NCBI GenBank assembly: GCA_035551935.1
Contig: DASZMJ010000040.1
Location: 1-22,840 of the forward strand
DNA length: 22,840 nt
DNA from: DASZMJ01 sp035551935
Lineage (GTDB): Bacteria > Planctomycetota > Planctomycetia > Isosphaerales > Isosphaeraceae
Direction: 5' to 3'
Positions 7,315 through 15,234 of the stretch are shown piece by piece; the stretch's first letter is position 1; the number at the start of each line of letters is the position of its first letter. The translations under genes and the position numbers were made by a program. The notes under the pieces are model-generated. The model did no database searches, was not told where the DNA came from, and saw only the letters and a list, made by a program, of their open reading frames with translations.

Positions 7315-8364
7315 GTGCCACGGACCTCGAACCCGGACCGCCTCGTCACGCTCGACGGCTCCCGCGGCGAAGGGGGCGGGCAGATCCTCCGCACGGCCTT
7401 GACGCTGTCGCTGGTCACGGGCAGGCCGTTCCGGATCGTCAAGGTCCGCCAGAACCGCGACAAGCCGGGGCTCCGGCCGCAGCACCTCGCGGCCGTCGAG
7501 GCCGCCGCGACCCTCGGCGCCGCCGAGGTCGCCGGAGCCGCCATCGGCTCGCGCGACGTGACCTTCCGCCCGGGGCCCTACGAGGCCCGCGACCTGAGCA
7601 TCGACATCGGCACCGCCGGCTCCACGGCGATGGTCCTCCAGACCCTGCATCTGCCCCTGGCCCTCCGCGCCCAGGGGCCCGTTCGTCTCACGCTGACCGG
7701 CGGCACGTTCAACACGAAAGCCCCGTCGTTCCCGTTCCTCGACGAGACCTGGAGGCGTTTGCTCGCCGCGATCGGCATGCCCGTCACCCTGGCGATGCCC
7801 TCCGCCGGCTACTACCCTCGCGGCGGCGGCCGGCTCGAGGCCTGGATCGAGCCCGCGAAGCCACGGCCCTGGACCTACCTCGAGCGCGGGGCTCTGACCC
7901 GCATCGTCGGCGTCGCGGGGATCACGAACCTCCACGATGTCCGACCGAGGATGCGCAACCAGGCCCTCGAACGCCTCGAGGCGCGGGGCTTGACCGCCGA
8001 CATCGGGCTGGTGGAGTGGCCCGGCGTCGGCCAGGGGGCGGCGATCGCGCTGACGGCCGAGCACGACGGCCTGCCCGCCACGTTCGTCGGCCTCGGCGCG
8101 CGCGGCAAGCCGGCCGAGGCCGTCGCCGACGAGGCCGTCGACGAACTCCTCGATTACCTCGATTCCGAAGGGGCCATCGACCCCCATTCCGCCGACCAGA
8201 TCCTGCTCCCCCTGGCCCTGGCCGAGGGCCGCAGCGAGTACACTGTCGCCGCCGTGACCGAGCACCTCCGCACCAACGTCGAGACCATCCGCGCCTTCCT
8301 CGACCGGCCCATCACCATTGATGGGCCGGGCCATTCTCCGTCGCGGGTGATCGTCGGCCCGTGA
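7315..8364 (+). CDS. rtcA: RNA 3'-terminal phosphate cyclase
   Basis: A 349-residue RtcA, which converts RNA 3'-phosphate ends to 2',3'-cyclic phosphates through a covalent AMP-histidine intermediate. Family signatures are the N-terminal GSRGEGGGQILRTALTLS (about residues 15-32), the RDKPGLRPQHL stretch (about 48-58), TAGSTAMVLQTL, YYPRGGGRLEAWIEP, and the C-terminal ADQILLPLALAEG followed by EHLRTNVETIRAFL. His317 in that last motif aligns with the adenylated histidine of Escherichia coli RtcA (His309). The frame is open from a GTG at 7132, but I choose the GTG at 7315: it has GAAGAG eight bases upstream and gives the usual length of about 340 residues, while the 61 upstream residues look non-coding. 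No rtcB or rtcR gene is present. The stop codon lies inside a hairpin shared with the convergent downstream gene. Confidence 0.93.
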   Translation: MPRTSNPDRLVTLDGSRGEGGGQILRTALTLSLVTGRPFRIVKVRQNRDKPGLRPQHLAAVEAAATLGAAEVAGAAIGSRDVTFRPGPYEARDLSIDIGTAGSTAMVLQTLHLPLALRAQGPVRLTLTGGTFNTKAPSFPFLDETWRRLLAAIGMPVTLAMPSAGYYPRGGGRLEAWIEPAKPRPWTYLERGALTRIVGVAGITNLHDVRPRMRNQALERLEARGLTADIGLVEWPGVGQGAAIALTAEHDGLPATFVGLGARGKPAEAVADEAVDELLDYLDSEGAIDPHSADQILLPLALAEGRSEYTVAAVTEHLRTNVETIRAFLDRPITIDGPGHSPSRVIVGP

Positions 8365-8380
8365 CGGGGCGACGACGATC
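8349..8380. terminator. Hairpin between convergent rtcA and secreted-protein genes
   Basis: Arms 8349-8356 (GATCGTCG) and 8373-8380 (CGACGATC) pair perfectly. Four further G-C pairs (8357-8360 with 8367-8370) follow a two-base bulge. The rtcA stop codon (8362-8364) is in the loop, and the stop of the minus-strand gene is just beyond at 8383. There is no T-tract, so a bidirectional terminator role is inferred from position. Confidence 0.4.
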
Positions 8381-8382
8381 GT

Positions 8383-9836
8383 TCAAAACTCGATGTGATA
8401 CTTCAACGTCATCTTCTTGCGCATGTCGGCCGTGGCGTTCTCCAGGACGGTCCAGACCTGGGTCTGCGACGCCATCGCGGTGTATTGCTCCTGCCGCTGG
8501 ATGAGCTTGGTGTCGACCTGGAGGTCCCAACTGCTGTAGAAGCTGTTGGTCTGCCGATAGCCGGCGTTCAGGGTCGCGTTGATGGAGATGTTGCGCAGGT
8601 TGCGCAAGACCTGCGCGACCTGGGTCCCGTAGGCGACCAGCTCCTCGTCGACGTCGAGGATCGGCAGGCGGTCGATCTCCTTGGCGTACTTGTCGCCCCA
8701 GACGCGGAGCTGCCGCTCTGCCTTCTCCTTCGAGCGCTTGCGGAGGTCGTCGAGCCGGGAAGTGATCTCGTCGAAGTACATCTTGGAGCGCCGGGCGCGG
8801 GCCGAGTCGTTGTCCTTCGGCGCGGCCTTCGAGTCGGCGCGGGAGTCGGCGGCCGACCCCTCGGCACGGCCGGTGGCCAGCGTGGAGAGCGGGATCGCGA
8901 CGAGCGACATCAACGTGCGCAAACCCTTCGTCGACAGCGTCCCTTGCAGCGAGATCGAGCGGCCCGAGACCGTCTCGCGCCAGTCGCGGAGGTCGGGGAT
9001 CGTGACCCCCTGGTTCTCCAGCGCCTCGAGCAGGAGCGGCTTGGCGATCCCGAGCAGGGAGTCGGTCGGCTCGCCGAAGTCGACGCGGACGGTCCCGTAC
9101 AGCGTGTCGTCGGCCTTCACCGAGCACGTGACGCCCTTGAGGCTGGCGATGACCTTGCTGACGCGGTCGATGTCGACCTTCTTGGCGGCGATCGTCGGCG
9201 ACCTGCGCAGCGCGGCGCGGACCTGGGGCGTGGCGAGCAGGTCCTGGAGGTCGAGGGCTAGGGCGAACTGGGCGGTCCCCCGGCCGCCGAGGATCGCGTC
9301 CTTCAGGTACGGCGTGACCTGCGGCTCCGTGCGCTGCTTGACCGAGCGGACCCAGCGGCCGAGCTCCTGGCGGTTGGCCGGGAACATCAGGCCGAGGACC
9401 TGCGGCGTGAGGCTGACGAAGTGGGCCCCGCGGGGCGACCAGGCGGCCGGGAGCCCCTCGACGTCGTCGACGTAGCCCCCTCGGCCTTCGCCAACGTCTC
9501 CATCACCACGCCGTACTTCAATTCCAACAGGCCGACGTCCCACTGGCTCTCGAAGCCGTTGGGGCAGTCGAACTTCGAGGCCAGCAGGAGCGCGCGGGCG
9601 TCCCTCGGCAGCTCGGGCAGGCCGGCGGCGGCGGCCAGCTTCTTCTCGCGCCACTTCTCGCGGACGGCGACCGGGCTGCCGGCGAGCCCCTCGACGTCGA
9701 TCAGGATCAGCGCGTTGGCCCCGGCGGGGGCGCGCTTCACCAGGTCATAATCGCCGGCCACGGCGGCGCCGGTCGCCGCCAGCAGCGCGATCGCCGCCGT
9801 CGGTAGGAGAACATGCCGCATCGGGTTCATCGTCAT
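8383..9836 (-). pseudogene. Secreted protein of unknown function, interrupted by a one-base frameshift
   Basis: Two frames join into one protein of about 484 residues. The first (9836 to about 9476) starts with a signal peptide (MRHVLLPTAAIALLAATGAAVAG) and runs to ...VVMETLAKAEG at residue 120. The second continues as GYVDDVEGLPAAW and ends at 8383. The join is at a run of five C (9476-9480, G on the coding strand); six would restore one frame through Glu-Gly-Gly-Tyr. The upstream residues of the second frame (Arg/Gly-rich) and the downstream residues of the first (Ser/Arg-rich) look non-coding, which supports the shift. I recognise no family. The mature part has mixed alpha/beta sequence, and a highly charged, probably coiled stretch (ARRSKMYFDEITSRLDDLRK onward) in the last third. 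It begins 38 bp after the RND pump gene and may be co-transcribed with it. It is either a true pseudogene or, more likely, a sequencing error. Confidence 0.75.
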
Positions 9837-9874
9837 CGATTGCCTCGCTCACGAGTTGAAGGATCGATCGTTGC

Positions 9875-12800
9875 CTACGGGTTGACTTCGGCCGGCTTCG
9901 AGGGCGCCGCGGCCCCGGTGGCGGGCTCGGGGCCGCGGGATTCGATGAGCCGCTGGACGAGGACGTAGAAGGTCGGCACGAACAGGACGGCCAGGGTCGT
10001 CGAGGCGATCATGCCGCCGAAGACGGCCGTGCCGAGCGCCTGACGGCTGGCGGCGCCGGCCCCCTCGGCGACGACGAGCGGGTAGACGCCGAGGATGAAC
10101 GCGAACGAGGTCATCAGGATCGGCCGGAACCGCAGCCGCGCCGACTCGCGCGCCGACTCGACGATCCCCCGGCCGCCGGCGCGCAGCTCGCGCGCGAACT
10201 CGACGATCAGGATCGCGTTCTTGCTCGCCAGCGCGATGATCAGGACGACGCCGATCTGCGTGTAGATGTTCACATCCAGCCTGCGCCATGCGACCGCCGC
10301 GACCGTGCCGAGCAGGGCCAACGGGACGACGAGGATCACCGCCGCCGGCAGCAACCAGCTCTCGTACTGCGCCGCGAGGACGAGGTAGACGAACAGCACC
10401 GCCAGGCCGAAAATGAGCGTCGGCGAGCCGGCGTGCTTCTCCTGGTAGGCCATGCCGGTCCAGTCGGTGCCGAAGGACCTCGGGAGCTTCGTCCGCGCCA
10501 TCTGGTCCATAAGGTTGAGCGCCTCGCCCGAGCTGAACCCCGGGGCCGACTCGCCGTTGATGGCGGCGCTGGGATACAGGTTGTACCGGGCGATCGTCTG
10601 CGGGGCGAGGACGCGACGGACCTCGGCGATGGTGCTCAGCGGGATCATGTCGCCGTTGCGGTTGCGGACCTCGAGCCGCTCGACGTCCCTCGGCTCGAGC
10701 CGGAACCGGCTGTCGGCCTGGATGCGGACCTGGTAGGTCCGGCCGAAGAGGTTGAAGTCGTTGACGTAGGCGCTGCCGAGCTCGGCCTGGAGGGTGTTGA
10801 AGACGTCGTTGAGCGGCAGGCCGAGGGTCTTGGCCTTGGTGCGGTCGATGTCGACGTAGAGCTGCGGGACGTTGGCGCGATAGGTCGTCGTCAACGACCG
10901 GAGCCCCGACTGGGAGCCGCCGTCGCGGATCATCTCGTCGGTCAGGGCCTGGAGGCGGTCGAAGCCGACATTCTCGCGGTCCTCGACCTGCATCTGGAAG
11001 CCGCCGGCGACGCCGAGCCCCTGGATCGCCGGCGGCACGAAGACGAAGACGATCGCCTCCTCGATCCCCCGGAACTGGCGGCCGAGGTCCGCCAGGATCG
11101 ACGCCTGGTCGAGGCCCGGGCCCTTACGCTCTTCCCAGGGCTTCCAGACCACGTAGAAGGTCGCCGCGTTCGAGGCGACGGTGGCGTCGAGCACCGAGTT
11201 GCCGCCGATCGTCACCCAGCTCGCGACCCCCGGCGTCTTGGCGAGGATCGCGTTGACCTCCTCGACGACCTGCTTCGTCCGCGCTTGCGAGGCCGCGTCG
11301 GGGAGCTGGACGCCGACGATCGCATACCCCTGGTCCTCGGTCGGCAGGAATCCGGTCGGCAGCCTCGAGAAGCCCCAGGCGGTCACGGCCACCAGGGCCA
11401 CGAAGGCGAGCATCACCGGGATCATGTACCGCGTGAAGGCGCCGACGACGGCGGCGTAGGCGGCCTCGACGCGGTCGTAGACGGCGTTGAAGCCGCGGGC
11501 CAGGGCGTTTCGGCGCTCGGGCGAGGGGCGGAGGTACGAGGCGCACTGCGCCGGCTTGAGCGTCACGGCGTTGATCGCGCTGATGATCGCGGTCGCGGCA
11601 ATCGTCAGCGCGAATTGGCGGTAGAGCTGGCCGGTGATCCCGCCGAGGAAGGCCGTGGGGACGAAGACGGCCATCAGGACCAGCGTGATGCCGATGACCG
11701 GGCCGATGACCTCGGACATCGCCTTGATCGTCGCGGACTTGGGGTCGAGCCGGTCGTGGTCGATGTGGTGCGACGCGTTCTCGACGATGACGATCGCGTC
11801 GTCGACGACGATGCCGATGGCCAGGATCAGGCCGAAGAGCGTCAGCATGTTGACGGTGAAGCCCAGCGCCGCCATCGCCGCGAAGGCGCCGACGATCGTC
11901 ACCGGCACGGTCGTCGCCGGCACAAGCACGGCCCTCCAGTCCTGGAGGAAGACGAGGATGACGATCAAGACGAGCGCGCCGGCCTCGTACAGCGTCTTGT
12001 AGACCTCGCGGATCGACTCGTCGACGAAGACCGTCGTGTTGAACGGGATGTGGTACTCGACCCCCGCCGGGAACGACCGCTTCAAGGCCGCCATCGCGGC
12101 CTCGATCTTGTGGGCCACGTCCAGCGCGTTGGCGCCGGGCAGGAGGTAGACGGCCATGCCGGCGGCGGTCTTGCCCGACTCCTGGCAGTACTGGTCGTAG
12201 ACCTGGCCGCCGAGCTCGACGCGGGCGACGTCGCGGACGCGGGTGATCCGCCCCCCTTGCCTGGTGTTCGGGTCGGCCCGGAGGATGATGTCCTCGAACT
12301 GCTCGACTCGGTCGAGGCGCCCCAGGGTGTTGATCGAGAGCTGGAAGCCCTGGTCGGCGGGGGAGGGGGGCTGGCCGACCTGGCCGGCGGCGACCTGTAC
12401 GTTCTGCTCGGACAGCGCGTTGGCGACGTCGACGGTGGTCAGGTGCCGCGCCTTGAGCTTCTCCGGGTCGAGCCAGACGCGCATGCTGTAGTCGCTCGAG
12501 CCGAATACGTTGATGTCGCCGACCCCCTTGATCCGCGCCAGCTCGTCCTTGATGCTACGGGTGGCGTAGTTGCTCAGGAAGAGGCTGTCGTAGCGGCGGC
12601 CGTCGTCCGAGGTCAGGGTGATGACCATGAGGATCGCCGTCGACTGCTTCTTGGTCGTGATCCCCTGGCGCTTGACCTCGTCGGGGAGCTTCGGCTCGGC
12701 GATCGCGACGCGGTTCTGCACGAGCACCTGCGCCATGTCGAGGTCGGTGCCGACCTCGAAGGTGACGGTCAGCTTGTACGAGCCGTCGGCGGCCGAGGTC

Positions 12801-13042
12801 GAGGACATGTAGATCATGTTCTCGACGCCGTTGACCTGCTGCTCGATCGGCGCCGCGACGGTGTCGGCCAGGACGCGGGCGTTGGCGCCGGGGTACGAGG
12901 TCGAGACCTGCACCGTCGGCGGCGTAATCTGCGGGTACTGCTCGACGGGCAGGGCCAGCAAGGCCACGACGCCGAGGATCATCGTCACGATGGCGATGAC
13001 GTTGGCGAAGATCGGCCGCTCGATGAAGAAACGCGAGAACAT
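9875..13042 (-). CDS. RND efflux transporter, hydrophobe/amphiphile (HAE1) family inner-membrane pump
   Basis: A 1055-residue AcrB/MexB-like pump that would export drugs or other amphiphiles from the periplasm and inner membrane using proton influx. It starts MFSRFFIERPIFANVIAIVT, the typical first transmembrane helix. Proton-relay residues are present: Asp414 and Asp415 in GIVVDDAIVIVEN (E. coli AcrB Asp407/408) and Lys941 in ASKNAILIVEF (AcrB Lys940). The two large periplasmic loops and about 12 membrane helices are in the expected places, and the length is normal. The end (after about residue 1030) is a short Pro/Ala-rich cytoplasmic tail. It starts 23 bp after the stop of the adaptor gene, so the two form one operon. 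No TolC-like channel gene is in the window. Substrate cannot be deduced. Confidence 0.95.
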   Translation of the reverse strand: MFSRFFIERPIFANVIAIVTMILGVVALLALPVEQYPQITPPTVQVSTSYPGANARVLADTVAAPIEQQVNGVENMIYMSSTSAADGSYKLTVTFEVGTDLDMAQVLVQNRVAIAEPKLPDEVKRQGITTKKQSTAILMVITLTSDDGRRYDSLFLSNYATRSIKDELARIKGVGDINVFGSSDYSMRVWLDPEKLKARHLTTVDVANALSEQNVQVAAGQVGQPPSPADQGFQLSINTLGRLDRVEQFEDIILRADPNTRQGGRITRVRDVARVELGGQVYDQYCQESGKTAAGMAVYLLPGANALDVAHKIEAAMAALKRSFPAGVEYHIPFNTTVFVDESIREVYKTLYEAGALVLIVILVFLQDWRAVLVPATTVPVTIVGAFAAMAALGFTVNMLTLFGLILAIGIVVDDAIVIVENASHHIDHDRLDPKSATIKAMSEVIGPVIGITLVLMAVFVPTAFLGGITGQLYRQFALTIAATAIISAINAVTLKPAQCASYLRPSPERRNALARGFNAVYDRVEAAYAAVVGAFTRYMIPVMLAFVALVAVTAWGFSRLPTGFLPTEDQGYAIVGVQLPDAASQARTKQVVEEVNAILAKTPGVASWVTIGGNSVLDATVASNAATFYVVWKPWEERKGPGLDQASILADLGRQFRGIEEAIVFVFVPPAIQGLGVAGGFQMQVEDRENVGFDRLQALTDEMIRDGGSQSGLRSLTTTYRANVPQLYVDIDRTKAKTLGLPLNDVFNTLQAELGSAYVNDFNLFGRTYQVRIQADSRFRLEPRDVERLEVRNRNGDMIPLSTIAEVRRVLAPQTIARYNLYPSAAINGESAPGFSSGEALNLMDQMARTKLPRSFGTDWTGMAYQEKHAGSPTLIFGLAVLFVYLVLAAQYESWLLPAAVILVVPLALLGTVAAVAWRRLDVNIYTQIGVVLIIALASKNAILIVEFARELRAGGRGIVESARESARLRFRPILMTSFAFILGVYPLVVAEGAGAASRQALGTAVFGGMIASTTLAVLFVPTFYVLVQRLIESRGPEPATGAAAPSKPAEVNP

Positions 13043-13065
13043 GGCCGGCCCCGGGGATGCTCGAC

Positions 13066-14241
13066 TCAGCGCGAGGCCGCCGCGACGTTGCGGGCGGGCG
13101 CCTCGGGACGCTTCGGGTTGACCTTCTCGCCGGGCCGGGCCCGCTGGAGGCCGTCGACGACCACCCAGTCGTCCGCCTTCAGGCCGTCGACCACGACCCG
13201 AAGGCCGCCCGGCTCGAGGCCGCTCGTCTTCACCGGCCGCTGCTCGACGACGTCGTCCTTGCCGACGACCAGCAGCGCCTGGCCGAGCGGGTCGGAGACC
13301 AACGCCCGCTCGGGCACCAGCAGCGCCCCCTGGATCTCCTCGAGCGGCACGCGGACGCGGACGAAGAGGCCGGGGATGATCACGTCGCCGGGGTTCTCGA
13401 ACGACCCCCGCGCCTGGATCGTCCCCGACGCCTCGTCCACCTCGATGTTGGCGAAGTCGACGGCGCCGCGGTGCGGGTAGCCCGACTCGTCGAGCAGGCC
13501 GAGCTCCATCGGGACCTCGCCTTTGCGGTAGTCCCCCCGCGCGCCGTCCCGTGCCATGGCGCGGAACCGGAGCAGGTCACGCTCGCTGACGTTCACGTAG
13601 GCATAAATGGGATTATACTGGACGACGGTGCCGAGGACGGTCGCCTGGCCGTCGCCGACGAGGTTGCCGGGGTCGACTTGCCGGCGGCCGACGCGGCCGT
13701 CGAACGGGGCGCGGACCTCGGTGTAGCCGAGGTTGAGCCTGGCGTCGGCGACCGAGGCCTCGGAGGCCGCCACCGCGGCGCGAGCAGCGTCAAAGTTCGA
13801 GCGGTACTTCTCGAAGTCCAGCGGCGAAATCGACCGCTGCGCGAAGAGCTGCGAGTTGCGGCGGAACTCCGAGTCGGCCAGCGCCAGCGCCGCCTTGTTC
13901 TTCGACAAGTCGGCCTCGACATTGTCGAGCTGGATCTGGTACGGCGCCCGCTCGATCACGAACAGGACGGCCCCCTTCTTTACGTCGTCGCCGTCCTTGA
14001 AGTTGACCTTCTCGAGGAACCCCTTGACCCGGGCGCGGAGGTCGACCGAGGCGACCGCCCGGGTCGTCCCCGTGTATTCGGCGTAGGTCGTCACGTCCCG
14101 CCGCGTCGGCCGCGCGACCGAGACCGCCGGCGGTGGCGGCGCGACGTACCGGTTCTTCGCCTCGCAGCCGGCGAGCGCCGCGAGGCACGAAATCGCCGCC
14201 AGGGCACGGACGCCCGTCGTCCGCCGATGCTGGGCCGCCAC
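13066..14241 (-). CDS. RND efflux periplasmic adaptor (membrane fusion protein), lipoprotein
   Basis: A 391-residue AcrA/MexA-type adaptor that would connect the adjacent pump to an outer-membrane channel. The lipobox LAGC gives a lipid-anchored Cys26. Domain order is as in the family: an N-terminal beta strand region (VARPTRRDVTTYAEYTGTTR), biotinyl-lipoyl-like half-domains (VKGFLEKVNFKDGDDVKKG near 75-93 and the partner LGYTEVRAPFDGRVG), a helical hairpin between them (about 100-175), then beta-barrel and membrane-proximal domains. The start is a GTG at 14241 with GGAAGAGG about ten bases upstream. It is the first gene of the adaptor-pump operon, with a candidate promoter at 14305-14333. 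There is no adjacent TetR or MarR regulator, so local repression is not evident. Confidence 0.93.
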   Translation of the reverse strand: MAAQHRRTTGVRALAAISCLAALAGCEAKNRYVAPPPPAVSVARPTRRDVTTYAEYTGTTRAVASVDLRARVKGFLEKVNFKDGDDVKKGAVLFVIERAPYQIQLDNVEADLSKNKAALALADSEFRRNSQLFAQRSISPLDFEKYRSNFDAARAAVAASEASVADARLNLGYTEVRAPFDGRVGRRQVDPGNLVGDGQATVLGTVVQYNPIYAYVNVSERDLLRFRAMARDGARGDYRKGEVPMELGLLDESGYPHRGAVDFANIEVDEASGTIQARGSFENPGDVIIPGLFVRVRVPLEEIQGALLVPERALVSDPLGQALLVVGKDDVVEQRPVKTSGLEPGGLRVVVDGLKADDWVVVDGLQRARPGEKVNPKRPEAPARNVAAASR

Positions 14242-14304
14242 GATGCTGGGCCTCTTCCGGGGATCGCGCCCCCGATCGCGGGCGTGGGAAGTGTGACGTG
14301 GGGT

Positions 14305-14333
14305 AGCTTAACCGCCCGGCACCCGCCAGACAA
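14305..14333 (-). promoter_or_regulatory. Candidate promoter of the RND operon
   Basis: On the minus strand, TTGTCT (14333-14328) is followed by a 17-base spacer and TAAGCT (14310-14305). The matches are 4 of 6 and 3 of 6. The predicted start is near 14298, giving a leader of about 56 bases before the GTG at 14241, similar to the lipoprotein promoter's spacing. Weak by itself; its position just upstream of the operon supports it. Confidence 0.35.
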
Positions 14334-14378
14334 GGGACGTGTCTGGGCCCGGTCGGCGCCAAAACGTGAAGGACGTGT

Positions 14379-14939
14379 TCAGATCGGCGGGATCGACGCC
14401 CGGATCTCGTCGAGCAACGCCCTCGTCCCGTGCTCCTCGCACCACCGGTGGACGTAGTCCCAATCGATGCGGTCGCCCTGCACGGCGATCACGTCGCGCG
14501 CGTCGTCGCGGTCCTTGGATCGCGCCAGGTGAAGAGCCCATCGAAGCTTCGTGATGATCACGTCCTCGACCGCAGGGATGAAGACTCGACGCCCGAGCAC
14601 GTCCGCCTCGCGTCGTCGCCCGAATCGCTCGCGATCGTAGTGATCCTCGCCGAGGAGGAAGAACTCGATCTTGAAGGGGATGCCAACGACGTCCGCTACG
14701 AACCGCCTCGTCGTCGTCGCGCCCTCGAAGCACATCTGGGGGTCGAGGCGGATCGTGGGAGCGAGTCCCCGCAGGATTTCCGAGATCGAGGCATCCCCGA
14801 GTTCCACCACCACGTCCGCGTCCTGCGTCGATCGTTCGATCCCATAGACGTTGCTGGCGTAAGAGCCGACGACCATATAGGGGATTCGGTGGGATTCGAG
14901 TGCCTCGATGACCGCTTTCACCGCCTCATTTCCGGACAT
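14379..14939 (-). CDS. Minimal nucleotidyltransferase-fold protein
   Basis: A 186-residue protein with the pol-beta-type nucleotidyltransferase signature: VVGSYASNVYG (Gly25-Ser26) followed by RSTQDADVVVEL with metal-binding Asp40 and Asp42. A third acidic position, usually Asp, is probably Glu92 in FKIEFFL. The C-terminal helical part includes VEDVIITKLRWAL, typical of proteins grouped with AbiEii-like or DUF-type nucleotidyltransferases that pair with a small partner gene. Such enzymes transfer nucleotides to protein, RNA or small molecules; the target is unknown here. Its ATG at 14939 lies inside the end of the upstream 79-residue gene (14-bp overlap), which indicates translational coupling. 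A toxin-antitoxin-like role is a hypothesis from the gene pairing, not a demonstrated function. Confidence 0.82.
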   Translation of the reverse strand: MSGNEAVKAVIEALESHRIPYMVVGSYASNVYGIERSTQDADVVVELGDASISEILRGLAPTIRLDPQMCFEGATTTRRFVADVVGIPFKIEFFLLGEDHYDRERFGRRREADVLGRRVFIPAVEDVIITKLRWALHLARSKDRDDARDVIAVQGDRIDWDYVHRWCEEHGTRALLDEIRASIPPI

Positions 14940-15165
14940 CGTGCTGCCTCAAGCGACGCAAGTAGTCGAGGCGCCGGACGAGCAACGCCTGGATCGTCTC
15001 CTCATCAACACCGGGGTTCTCCATCCGGAGCCCCGCCGCCATACGCTGGCATGCTTCGTGGAAGAGTTCGGCGCCGGCGCGGAACTTTTCGTCCGGCGAC
15101 CTCTTTCGGGCGCGGAGCACTCGATCGCGATAGATCGCGTCGGCGAGTTCCCTGGTCGGTTCCAC
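14926..15165 (-). CDS. Small partner protein of the nucleotidyltransferase, unknown function
   Basis: A 79-residue, highly charged helical protein with no signal peptide or membrane span. It has the features of a family I recall preceding nucleotidyltransferase genes in planctomycetes and cyanobacteria: an N-terminal DAIYRDRVLRARKRSPDEKF, a central LFHEACQRMAAGLR and a C-terminal ETIQALLVRRLDYLRRLR. The GTG start at 15165 is well supported by GGAGGG at 15174-15179 (minus strand), eight bases upstream. Its stop overlaps the start of the nucleotidyltransferase gene by 14 bp. It lies 69 bp downstream of the phosphatase-superfamily gene on the same strand and could share its transcript. It may bind or regulate the nucleotidyltransferase; nothing in the sequence proves this. 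Confidence 0.72.
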   Translation of the reverse strand: MEPTRELADAIYRDRVLRARKRSPDEKFRAGAELFHEACQRMAAGLRMENPGVDEETIQALLVRRLDYLRRLRQHDVRK

Positions 15166-15234
15166 GGCGAGGGCCCTCCGGACGGTTCCTTTGGGGGCAT
15201 GTTGATCAAAACCAACCAGGGAGTCAAGCAGGGC

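Noticed and set aside
10433..13480. A plus-strand open frame of 1015 codons opposite the RND pump
   Set aside because: It is antisense to a well-conserved pump gene, with mirror-like Asp/Val/Arg-rich composition and no domain.
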